NCBI GenBank assembly: GCA_020912385.1
Contig: CP087209.1
Location: forward strand, 1,116,001-1,180,000
Direction of reading: 5' to 3'
Origin: Neofusicoccum parvum
Lineage: Eukaryota > Ascomycota > Dothideomycetes > Botryosphaeriales > Botryosphaeriaceae
Length of the DNA stretch: 64,000 nt
The notes below the pieces were generated by a model. It worked only from the letters and a program-made list of their open reading frames with translations. It did not search any database and had not been told where the DNA came from. Positions 1 to 9,817 of this stretch are shown piece by piece. How positions within the stretch are numbered: the stretch's first letter is position 1; every line of letters starts with the position of its first letter. Both the position numbers and the translations under genes were made by a program.

Positions 1-493
1 GGAAACTTCAGACAATCTTGGGGATTGGTGTCTGGCAAGGAATTCAGCAAATTGTGTGGGACTCGCGAAAGTCCGAGCCAGGCTGGGCGGGTCCGTTGGC
101 CGTCCCCTGGCTTTCCGCCCGCCATCTCAACAAACCTTGTGTTGCTTGTTCTGAGCTAAAGTGGGCTTGCACAACTCCTCCCCAGGCACAGCCGGTTTAG
201 CAAAAAGAATTACCGACATCCTGTAACTTGATTGGCGCCCTGCAAAGTTCTATGCCCCTGGTGTGGTCACAGCCACGCAGTCACTGTCATCTCGAAGAAC
301 TGCAAAAGCATCAAGCCGAAAGACGGGACTGCAAATCTGCTGTTCCACGGTCCCTCTCCATCTCTCTGCCGCGCGCCACACGCCCCAGAACAGCCTGCCC
401 CACCCTCCCTGCATCCCACGTGCTCAATCAAAAAAGCTCTCCACGCACCACCATAGCAAGCAGCAAGCAGCGGCCCTGGCCAGAGCAAAAGAG
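1..493. other. intergenic, no gene seen
   Basis: Only short overlapping open frames with no family resemblance. I see no gene here. It lies downstream of the minus-strand tRNA-Met. Confidence 0.5.
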
Positions 494-600
494 TGTCCCT
501 ACGCAGAATCGAACTGCGGACCTTCGGATTGCCACTTCTGGGAAGAGGTCACATTCAAGGAATATGAGACCGACGTCATAACCGACTAGACCACAGAGAC
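494..600 (-). tRNA. tRNA-Met(CAT), elongator type, with 33-nt intron
   Basis: Read on the minus strand, the 7-bp acceptor stem pairs (GTCTCTG with TAGGGAC, two G-T pairs) before discriminator A. The D-arm contains GGTCTAGTCGGTT, and the T-loop reads TTCGATT between CGCAG and CTGCG. The anticodon loop is CTCATAA (CAT anticodon), and the T31-T39 mismatch matches yeast elongator tRNA-Met. A 33-nt intron sits at the canonical position after base 37; the mature tRNA would be 74 nt. The internal A and B boxes serve as the pol III promoter. Confidence 0.93.
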
Positions 601-1254
601 TGGAGGTGAAGGCCTTGGACCTTCTCCGTGAATTCGGGTGGCTGTACCACCCTAGTCGTGGGGAAGAAAGTCCTGTGTTGTGTATATAATCTGTAAGCTT
701 GCTGATCTCCCAGCGGCCTAAACTTATCGAAGACCCCACCAAATCGCTTCACAAGTACGTGCTTCATCGGACAGTAGAAGGACTGATTACTGCACCAACC
801 GAAAAAGAGGCGAAGTAGGTGTATATAATCCTCATACGACAGGCTGTTATCTTTGAAGTGTATGCTGGACACTCTTATAATCTTCTCCTCGTCGTACGAG
901 TGCTTGCTCTGTGTGCCTCTCCAACAGCAACAAGAAAGTGTACATTCTCAACTGTGTAGCTTGAAATACTCCAAATGTAAAGAACTATGGGTTTGCAGGG
1001 GAACTCATTTGCAGCCACTGGCGGGATTGTACAGTCATTCACTCTGCGGAACCCCTACGGATACGTGGCAAAAGAACAACGCCTCGCGACGAGCCGAAGT
1101 GACAACGCTGGAGACGAACGGTAGTGTTTCGTCGGTACACTCTCGACCGCTTAACAACCCACATCGGCGCGCCACCAACCCCTTTCGGCCTCTCCCACTC
1201 CACAACAACGCCGAAGCCCCCTCCCATTGGGCAAAAGCAAAAGAAATGAGCTTG
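601..1254. other. spacer between two tRNA genes
   Basis: About 650 bp between the two minus-strand tRNA genes. No supported coding region; the open frames lack family resemblance and usable splice structure. Confidence 0.5.
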
Positions 1255-1381
1255 TACGACGGCCGGGACTTGAACCCAGGACCTTCAGTGAACTACCAGG
1301 GACTCGTGAACTCGTGGTTGACGATGCTCGGTCGAGGCTCCTCTGTTAGACTGACGTGATAACCAACTACACCACCATCGC
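1255..1381 (-). tRNA. tRNA-Val(AAC) with 53-nt intron
   Basis: On the minus strand the acceptor stem GCGATGG pairs with CCGTCGT before discriminator A. The D-arm carries GTGTAGTTGGTTATCAC, the T-arm is CTGGG-TTCAAGT-CCCGG, and the anticodon loop CTAACAC gives anticodon AAC. A 53-nt intron separates positions 37 and 38; the mature form is 74 nt. It is on the same strand as the tRNA-Met 650 bp away. Confidence 0.93.
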
Positions 1382-2760
1382 AGATTGCCCGATCAGGCAG
1401 CTCGTGGACTGATGGTGGACTAACAGTCAACTGGAACTTAAGTAGTGTACAGCAAGCCGTGTTGCGTCTCAGAGCCCCAGTTCTGCTGAGTGTCTGCCAT
1501 CGAGGGAGGGGAGAAAAGAACGAGAAAACAGATTCCATGGCTCTCCGGATCTGTTGTCTCGTTCTTGCCACGCTGTGTCTCAGAGCATTAATGATCCCTT
1601 GGCTAAGGACGGGGGATGCAGCTTCAATCACGATGCAAAGCAAGGCACTTGGTGGGTCTCACGGCAGGTGGGTGGCGCAATGGCGACGCTGGCACGCAAC
1701 GAGAACGGCAGGATATCAGAGTGCTTCTGAAAATAGATCTTTCGATATATTGGGGGTCGGTATGGTTGCCGTAAGTGGGAATACCTGAAGAATGTTAAAG
1801 CTGACCTCCACGTGGAGGCGCGGCAAGTTCCCCAACGGCCAGCTGGCCTTGCTGGCCTGAAGAATTCGCCAATTCCTCTTGGAATACATCATGCAAGCCG
1901 GGATTGCACAAAACTGTTATGCAGCGGGCTGACACGATTCAAGTGGCATCGTTGAAAGCAAGGGCAGGCGGTGATGGTCGATGCCCATGGGCAAGAGAAA
2001 GCTTCGGCTGCGCTACGAACTCTAACCGCATCATCAAGCGAGCACGGGAAACTGCCTTTCACCCGACAGATCCTTCGAGAGAGCATTGAATCAAAGGCAT
2101 ACGTGTTCTGCCACACGCGGCGCAGGCCGGCGGCGGTTGCGGCAACGACTTCCAACTAAGCGCCGACCAGCCAGCGACAGACAGGCAACCAACCGTCACC
2201 ACCGGACGCCAAACAGCCAATCGACCGGTCAACCGCTCCAACAAAGCGCGCGCGGTGTGTCAAGCCGTCTCTTCGCGATGCAGTGCCCCGCGCACGATCT
2301 GGAAGTGACCTCACCACTGGCGTCATCCCTAGCGCAGCCATCGGGCGGCCGCGCCAGGCGCCTCGCAAGCGTCCCATGAATCACGGCCGTGCAAGCACCT
2401 TCCAAGGCAATCCGGGGCCGCCGAACATTCAGCTCGGCAGGCATCCGAGCCCATCGCGCCTGTCTGCAAGCGTGGGCAAGCCTCCGCAGCTGCTGCAGGG
2501 GCGCGAGCAGCCGGCGGGGTGTGTGGACTGGCGGACGGCGGATCAGGGTCTGGCATCTCGAGCCGATGATGTCATCCTACGTTATCGCAGCTCTCTTGCG
2601 CAACCCCCCGCGCCGTTCGCAGCTGGCGCAACTGCTTGTCAGATCGAGGCAAGCTATCAACCCGGCTGGCGTCACTCCTGTGCCAAGTTTTGCGCGATGA
2701 TTTATCCGGATAGCGGGTGGTGCACGCAAAGAAGAGCCCAGGACTCGAGCGGGAGGCACC
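1382..2760. other. intergenic region upstream of small hydrophilic protein gene
   Basis: Numerous short overlapping open frames on both strands around 1.9-2.7 kb, none with family resemblance. Probably the promoter region of the plus-strand gene starting at 2862. Confidence 0.4.
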
Positions 2761-2766
2761 TATAAA
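2761..2766 (+). promoter_or_regulatory. TATA box of the 2862 gene
   Basis: TATAAA lies about 95 bp upstream of the ATG at 2862, followed by a pyrimidine/CA-rich leader typical of strongly expressed fungal genes. Confidence 0.7.
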
Positions 2767-2861
2767 GTAGCCCAGATTCCGCACGCTGAACCAGCATCAC
2801 ATCGCTCAACTTAAACATCTCCACCTCACTACACACATCTACACCACACAAATCAACCATC

Positions 2862-3225
2862 ATGGACAAGCTCACTTCCAAGCTCGGTGGCGGTTCTTCC
2901 ACCAGCAACACCTCCGGCGGCGCCCAGAACGAGGACTACCTCGACAAGGGTGAGTCCACATCTCTCCTTCACCCGTCCCCACCACAGTCGACACTAACAC
3001 GCCTCCGCAGGTCTTGACTCCGTCGAGAAGAAGTACGGTGGCTCCATGGGCCAGAACACCGAGAAGAACCGCGCCATGAACGAGAAGATTGTACGCCAAC
3101 CCACACCCTGGCCTCCAACACCTCATCACAAGTAACCCACGCTAACCAACGCTCAGACCGACACCGCTCGCGAGAAGTTCGAGTCGCTCACCGGCAAGAA
3201 CGTTCCGGACAAGTTCTCCAACTAG
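2862..3225 (+). CDS. small hydrophilic conserved-type fungal protein (78 aa)
   Basis: Three exons: 2862-2949, 3011-3090 and 3157-3225. Donors are GTGAGT and GTACGC; acceptors are CCGCAG and GCTCAG. The joins are in phase and give a 78-residue protein beginning MDKLTSKLGGG and ending GKNVPDKFSN. It is highly charged, with no signal peptide or membrane segment, and has repeated short segments (EDYLDKGLD, EKKYGG, NEKITDTAREKFE) suggesting amphipathic helices. From memory it resembles a family of very short, abundant, stress- or conidiation-associated Pezizomycotina proteins, but I cannot name a biochemical function. The clean TATA box and compact introns suggest high expression. Confidence 0.85.
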
Positions 3226-5298
3226 GGAGTTAAAGCGGTTAAAGGAAGGGAGTGCAAGATCTCCCAACCACCAGCTACTGGTAATGAGGACGACATTTGA
3301 CGAGATACCATGTAATAACTCCGCCGCCGGCTAGAAAGGCGAGCAATAGTAATGAAGAATACGTTCACAAAAACAAAAGAACCAAGCATTTTTCGAATTT
3401 TCACCCGTGAACGAACACCCTCAGCATCCGTGTGCCTGATCATCATCATTTCACGCACGTTTCGGATGGGGCCTGAACAAAATGAACCCTCGCCGTGCTC
3501 CAGCCACAACCTGATTTCCCCATATGATTACCGGCGCCCAGCCCACTGTGGCACATGCGGCCTCCGCCCGGGTGCGACCTCATTTCTCCCCTCCCTCCCT
3601 CTCCCCTCCTTCTCCCCCTCACCGGTCATTCCTGGGCGCGCCGAGCTGCCGCGCTGCGTTGTGGCTGAAGCTCGCGTCCCGGCCGTTTCCCTCATCAGAC
3701 GATTATTTGCGACGCTCAGCCCCCCCTCCCGGACACCAGAGAGAGAGAGGAGTCTTGGACGGTCCCCGTGCGCCGCCCGAAGCGAGATGGGCAGCCCAGC
3801 AAAAAAAAATTGAGAGATCCTATCACGCGCCGCTCTGTACGCCTCAGTGGGTTGGAGGGAGGGGTGGCCCATGCGACCCGGTGTTGGCAGGAGGCAGAGC
3901 AAGGGCAGGAGATGGTTGTGAAGAGGCAAGAAGAAAAAAAAAGACCCGGGGCCTAGATGCCCGCTGGAAAGTTGGATGACACACGGACGGTTCCGCCAGG
4001 CCTGTTCAGCTGAGCAGAGGGCAGGGGCTTTTTGCTGCTGCTGTCATGTCCTAGTGCAGAACCGACTCGCGGGAATGTGTGGTAGCGCGCGTTTTGCTTC
4101 GTCTCTCTGCTTCCCGGCCACCAGGGCACGTCGCCTCCACAATCGCCGCATCTCCCGGATGGGCGCGCAATTACGTGCAGCAGCTCTGCTTCCTGCCCCG
4201 CTCGCTCGGCCTGGCCGAACGCCAACCAGAAAAATGCGCTGCGCTGAGGCGCCTACCGTTGCGGAACGACTGGCTGTCGGCCAACCCTGTGAATCCTGCT
4301 TTCTGGTACTCCTCTTGATTCGCCCATGTGCCAGACCAATCACGACGCAGAGGCGGACTGTTCAACCTCACTTCATAGACGCCCTTCGAGATCTTCGAAA
4401 AAATATTGCTATCAAAGTGTTCTCCATTTCGTAGTTACAGCGTCTTCCGGGTATTGCAAATCCGACCCGCCCGAGGCTTTAACTTCCGACTTTCGCGAAT
4501 GTTGGTTAGATGTAATAAAGGGGAAAAAAGCCTATCACAACCCCCCACCCTACCGACACCATGCTGGGGATAATTCAGAATTGTAAGGAAAAAAATTAAA
4601 CGCAAATAGTGGCCAAGGAAGATGCTTCGGAGTCGTGTGCCAGCCACTTCCTCCACCACTACTCGGTCCACCGGTATGAGAGAAAAGACGAACAATGAAA
4701 CCAGCTGAGTTAGTTTTCTGCGTGCCGGGCTGAGGTTGAACACCGTTGCCCGAGCACGAGCTTCCATATCAGACCTCGGGTGATGACCTCCGGGTTGATA
4801 GCGGGGGTACCATTCCGGCACGTAAGGAGAGTGAGGTGGAAGGAGTGACAGCGACAGCCGCCTCGGTCGAGAAGTGGAGGGAGGCAGTCGAAGAAAAAGA
4901 GAGACCATGTGCCGAATGTTGAACGAGCCGCTTCCCGAAAATAACGCCTTTCTACCCAGGCTATGAAAAAGAAGCCCCGAATAATATGTGACAGAGAAAT
5001 GCACGCGACGTCATCATCGTCGAGAGCGAGGTATCGAATTGCGGGCCGTTCTTGCGCTTCCAGGCTTCGGCGTTGAGGAAGGCTTTGGGAACAGCCTCTG
5101 GGTGTTTTCTCTCGTCAAGCACATTTTACGCCGGTAGTGGAACCGAAAAAAACCCAAAGACATAATACAAGAGATGAGGAGACGAGGCCGGCTATTCCAT
5201 CGATGGAGATGGCCGACAAGAGGAGCGCGCGGAGGTGGTGGAGGAGGGCGGAAAGTCAAGTGATTCGAGGGAGATTCGTAATCGTGACAGCGCGTCAT
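3226..5298. other. 2-kb intergenic region, no gene seen
   Basis: Contains a pyrimidine-rich plus-strand tract around 3580-3640 and a short GA repeat near 3740. Several open frames reach 130-190 aa, but they are low-complexity or frame-shadowed with no recognisable domain. Downstream sequence for both flanking, convergent genes. Confidence 0.45.
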
Positions 5299-6252
5299 CT
5301 AGTCGTCGTCGGGGTTTCTCACCTGGAGACGGTCAGCAAAGTCAGGCGCAACCGCGGGCTTGAAAGCACAATCATACCTGGAGGATCCTTCTCGAGTAGT
5401 CCTGGTTGTCGGCAACGCTGCCGTTGCTCATCCTCCGTGCGAACGCGGGGTCGAGGATGGTGTCGTTCATGGAGGTGCCGGGCGCCTTTCCGCCAGCGAC
5501 GAAGTTGTTCATGCTCTGGCGCTGGCGGTACTCCTCCTCGACCTGCTTTCTGCGCCTGTGCCTCAGGAACAGGATGACACCTCCAATGATCGCGGTCATA
5601 ACCACTACACCGACAACGACGCCTGCGGCGATGCCGGCCTTGCTCGGTCCGTCTGAACTGGAACTTTTATCCGAGGCTTCGGCGCCCTTGGTAACGATAA
5701 CGGTCTGTCCACCTCCCACGGTAACGACGACAGGTGTGCCCTGTGTGCTGCTGGAGGACGAGGATGATGAGGAAGAACCGCCATCGAAGTACTCGACTTC
5801 ATTGTTGTTCAGACCGGTCAGAGAGACCTGCCAGTAGTTGTTGCCACCACCTGCATCAATCCATCAGCATTTCCATCATTTCATCAAAGGCGATAGCACA
5901 TACAGTTGTCTTGAGGGTAGCCGTTACACGGCGTGTTGCACTTGTCATCGTCGACCAGAGATGACTTTGCCGGGAGCTTGTTTCCGCAGTAGCAGTTGCT
6001 TCCGTTGACGAGACCCATCACAGCGAAATCGAGGCCGACGCAGATTGGTTGACAGTTACCCGAAGTCTGGAAGGTGTATTCTCCTTGGTCCTCGAGGGGC
6101 TCGTATGACGAGAAGCATCCCTTGTCCGTCATGGAGTGCAGCGAGCCCGTGTAGGTCGGGGTCGATGACTGGGTCTTGGTGCCTGGTATCGCAGCGACGG
6201 TAGACAGAAGAGAGCCTGCCGCGACGGCGGCGATGAAGAGTTTCGAGACCAT
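5299..6252 (-). CDS. WSC-domain, single-pass plasma-membrane protein (cell-wall stress sensor type, 281 aa)
   Basis: Exons on the minus strand: 6252-5904, 5850-5378, 5322-5299. A signal peptide (MVSKLFIAAVAAGSLLSTVAA) is followed by a WSC domain (about residues 35-125) with the Cys pattern including GCFSSYE, NCQPIC, NCYCG and the CNGYPQDNCGG end, which is restored only after splicing intron 1. Next come a short Ser-rich stretch, a transmembrane helix (AGIAAGVVVGVVVMTAIIGG), a basic stop-transfer (RHRRRK) and a cytoplasmic tail. Intron 2 leads to a tiny last exon coding VRNPDDD. WSC proteins act as cell-wall integrity sensors or bind glycans. The Ser-rich stalk is much shorter than in yeast Wsc1, so a smaller WSC membrane protein is an alternative. 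Confidence 0.9.
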
Positions 6253-9200
6253 GGTTGCGGGTAGAGGTTGGGTTGATGGAAGATAGGAACTGATGGGTTG
6301 AGAGCCTGGCGGGCGGTCGGTTAGTCAGGAGCAGCAGCGGCACGGTCGGAAGTCGCTCAGCGAGCACACGAGCGGCACGGTCGGCGACGTACTCCTGGGG
6401 GAGGTGGTGTTGATGAAGTCGCGTTCAGACCCCAGCAGCCTGCCTGCGATCGCTGGGCGAGAGACTCTCGTGGGGTCGGGGCGTAGGGCTCTTGTGGAGA
6501 GTAGGGCGTCAGGCGTGACACTCGGTCGGGGTCGCTATGCCGTCGGGACGGGCAGCAGAAACGCGATGCGGTGGAAAAGGAGCTGGTGTCGCGGTGACCG
6601 GAGGCTGGCAGCGAGAGTAGCAACGGCGTCGTTCCAGCGCTGCGCTCGGCGGAGGCTGAAACGCCAGGCGTTGGAATTGAAGGTCACGTCGGGCGGCTTG
6701 GTGTGGAATGTGTGTTTCAGCGGGCGGGCGTTTGATGGGCCCCTTTCCCGGCAGACTGAGGGCACACGCGTTTCAAGGAGCGGGTGGGCAAAGAGCGTGG
6801 AGTCGTTGGCGGTGGGAGGGGACAACGACAGGAAGGTTGGGTAAAGAGCGTGGGCGGGAAGTTAACGGAAGCAGAACATGGCGATGCTGGCGAAAGGTGG
6901 AGCAGCAGGGCAGCGCGAGGCGTATCACTACTGGCTGTCAGGAGAGCGCTGGAGGGTTTAATCTCGCGCGCGGGCTTCGCGCGGGCGCGGGCCACAACGC
7001 GCCCCGGCCGCGCGGTGCGGCCGTCACGCAGCAGCCGGGCCAGCGCGCCCACCACCCGCCTGCATGAATTATTGCCCACCCTCGCGCCGTGCCTATTAAT
7101 ACGCGCATCCTCCGCGATTCGGCCTCCCTATCGGCGGCGCTGCTGCAGCCCCAGTGCGCGCGCGCTGCACTCAAGCGCGCGATGTGCTCCGCCGCCCCAA
7201 CGGCCGGGAGGCGGAGAGGCGCCAGGGCAACGCTCCCAGGGTGGCGCCAAGGCTGCCGCCGCCGTGGGCTCGCTGTTTGAGGAGGCCAGAAACGGACCTG
7301 ATGGCCGCCGCGCGCAAGGGTGCCGCGCCAGCTAATGCAGGAACCGGCTGCACAGCACAAGCCCCGCACGTGACCGCGGCCTGCACAACTCGCCGCCCAC
7401 TCACGCACGCCGCCCGCCCACCACGCACTTGCCGTGCAGCCAGCGCGAGGCGACGCGGCCTGCGCCCTCGGCCGTCCGCCGCCGCCGTCACCGTCGCCCG
7501 CGATCGAGCCTCCAGCGCTCCGCCGCCCCGTCTGCTCGCCGTCCCTGAAGATCCTGCGGGCGAGACGCCAACAGCGTTCGCGCCGCCGTTCCAGCCTTAG
7601 GCCGCCCGCCTGCGGTTGCATCCCGCGGGAGTCGCGAGGTCCTCTCCACACAGCCACGCACGCATAACAGATAGACAGGCGTTTGCCGGATTGCCGTCCG
7701 CGACCCCAGCCCGCCCCGGCACGCCGTTTTGCCGGCAGGGAAGCGTCCTTGGTCCGCTCGCTCGCCGTTGTGCCTGCGCGTAATCCGTACCTGTCGGCAA
7801 TCGGCGGGCATGTGAGTCCGAGGGGAAGTGGCCCGCGTCGAGCTGTCGCGTTTCTCTCGCCGAGCCTTCCGCGAGCCGCTTGCGTCGCTAGGAACTGCTA
7901 GCTCTTCCAACACGAGCTGGGCGGCTGAGGCTGTTGCCTGCGCTGGGCGAAGGCGAGTTCTCGGACTTCCTTTTTCCGCTACGCCTGAATCAGTCCTTGC
8001 GGGGAGCCCACGACCTTCCAGAGTCCAGACTCGACCCTGGAGCCGATCCTCTTGCGTAATCAGTGCTGTGTGCGAGTGCGTTGCCTTCGGTGGCCGTGGT
8101 ACTATAAAAATCCTGCGGCGATCGTCGCGACGGATCCCTCTACCGCGACAGCTCACTCGCGTGGGATACGATCCTTAGACCACTCTGTTGGGTCTGCACG
8201 TTTTCCCCATATGTGGCAGCAGCGGCGCAGTCGTCAGCAGTCCCGGCGCAGCCAGCATCCTCCTCGCGAGCATTCTTGACGCTGTCTTACCTCTCACCCA
8301 CCGGCCCAGGGACGACTTAGCCGCGTGTCTTATGTTTTTGGAGGGCCACCTCGCCTTCGATATTGACTCGGCCAGGCGACGCAAAGGCCGCCATGTCTCG
8401 GCTGATGTCCTCAAACAGGAAGTTCTGCTTAGTGTATCCAAACCTTGACAAGACAAATCAGATTGCACAAGCCACAGCTGGCATCGAGCTCCTGCTGCAG
8501 CGGATAGATTGAACAGCCACGCGCGTGTGAACCCACACATTGTGTCGCCTCTGTTGTCAACACATGTATTCCCAGCCACGATGGCTTGCATCATGTGCGC
8601 TGTGCCATGACCTGATTGAGGTATATTGTAGAGGGACGCCCGGCGGACGCCTTGCGTGAAATGCTCGGGATACCATTAATTAACACAACCACGTAGAGGC
8701 TTGAGGCGTCTATCCTCAAGACTGCGCATGAAAGCTATCCTACTCTGTCTACAGAGGAACTCTCCGTAACAGCCACGTCCAACAGTTTTTCCTTCAGTGA
8801 CCAAGCTTAAGGCCTCCTCAATTCAGCCTGTCGAACTCTCCACCAACATCGTGTTTGTCTCTAATCTGCCTCCTCTCAGCATTTCCTGGAGCAACCCCAG
8901 CAAAAACGGTTTGCACACTGGCAGCGTCACCCATGCAGACAGACTCCGTGGGAGAGTTCTCCGCTTTGTTTGTTTCGTAGCAACGTTCATCGAGCGAGCG
9001 GACCGAATATGTCTCAACCAAGTCACCGTCGGCCGAGGCCCGACCAATGGAGAGGTTCCACCCTGTAGGTCTCTGTCAATCTGAAGTTCGGCCTACAGCA
9101 TTACGAAGAGCTTTTGAACCCTCTTGTATTTCCAATTCGTTTGTGACCGGTGGCAGCAGGCTTGGGTACTAGTTCAACAGGAAAGTAGGATGAAGCCGTT

Positions 9201-9330
9201 CCGCATCGGAAGTTTCATTTAAATCTGCTCTCTACAGTTGGGAAAGTATAGCGTAAAAAGTAATGTGTCGTCCTGATGAGGCTGTTCCGCTCTCGCGATT
9301 GGCTAGTCAAGCGCCCAGTCTCGGATTTTT
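6253..9330. other. 3-kb gene-free GC-rich region
   Basis: Roughly 6.9-8.0 kb is extremely GC-rich, which opens long frames on both strands (for example 6938-7657 minus) that are Arg/Ala/Gly/Trp-rich and unlike real proteins. It should include the WSC gene promoter. I see no supported gene. Confidence 0.45.
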
Positions 9331-9410
9331 GGGACTCTGGTTTTAGGGCGTAGCAAAACATAGGGCTCGAAGCCGCAATGGTTGCGGCTGCTGCGCCCTA
9401 AAACCAGAGC
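9331..9410. repeat. nested inverted repeat (hairpin within hairpin)
   Basis: A perfect 16-bp inverted repeat (9335-9350 against 9394-9409) encloses a 43-nt loop. The loop itself contains a perfect 8-bp inverted repeat (9371-9378 and 9382-9389) around TGG. With one bulged base the outer stem extends towards position 9331. It could be a transcription terminator-like or structured RNA element, or the remnant of a small foldback element. No tRNA or snoRNA identity was recognised. Confidence 0.8.
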
Positions 9411-9817
9411 CCAATGAAAATTGAGATTCTTGTCTTAGCGAATCTAGCACATTGCCAATGGAAACACAATAACCACTGACGAGGCTATCTGCGCTTTGGA
9501 GTTCGAGCCCGAAATTTGAGAGGCAGGACTTATTCATCGAGCAAGTCTCGAAGTCCCTTGCTATAGTGTGTTGCGAGCAGCCATCTGCCGTCTTTGAACG
9601 CAACTACTCGTCAAAGACTCCTCCGCATAATGAGCGATAGTTAGTTTGATAACTGGAGAGATCTTAGTGGAAAGGCAGGATGCGTAAGGGCGGACATGTG
9701 ATTGGCTGGAGGCAGAATTACGCGATGACAAAGCAGTTGAACTTCCGACGCGACCCTCAACCTCGACCGCCATCGACGAGCTCGCGCATGCACGCATGAG
9801 GTCATTCCCCACCGTTC

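Noticed and set aside
4435..5004. 189-codon minus-strand frame
   Set aside because: No domain, no splice or promoter support, low-complexity Ser/Leu/Arg composition.
6938..7657. 239-codon minus-strand frame
   Set aside because: Lies in very GC-rich DNA, is open on the other strand too, and encodes an Arg/Ala/Gly/Trp-rich product with no domain.
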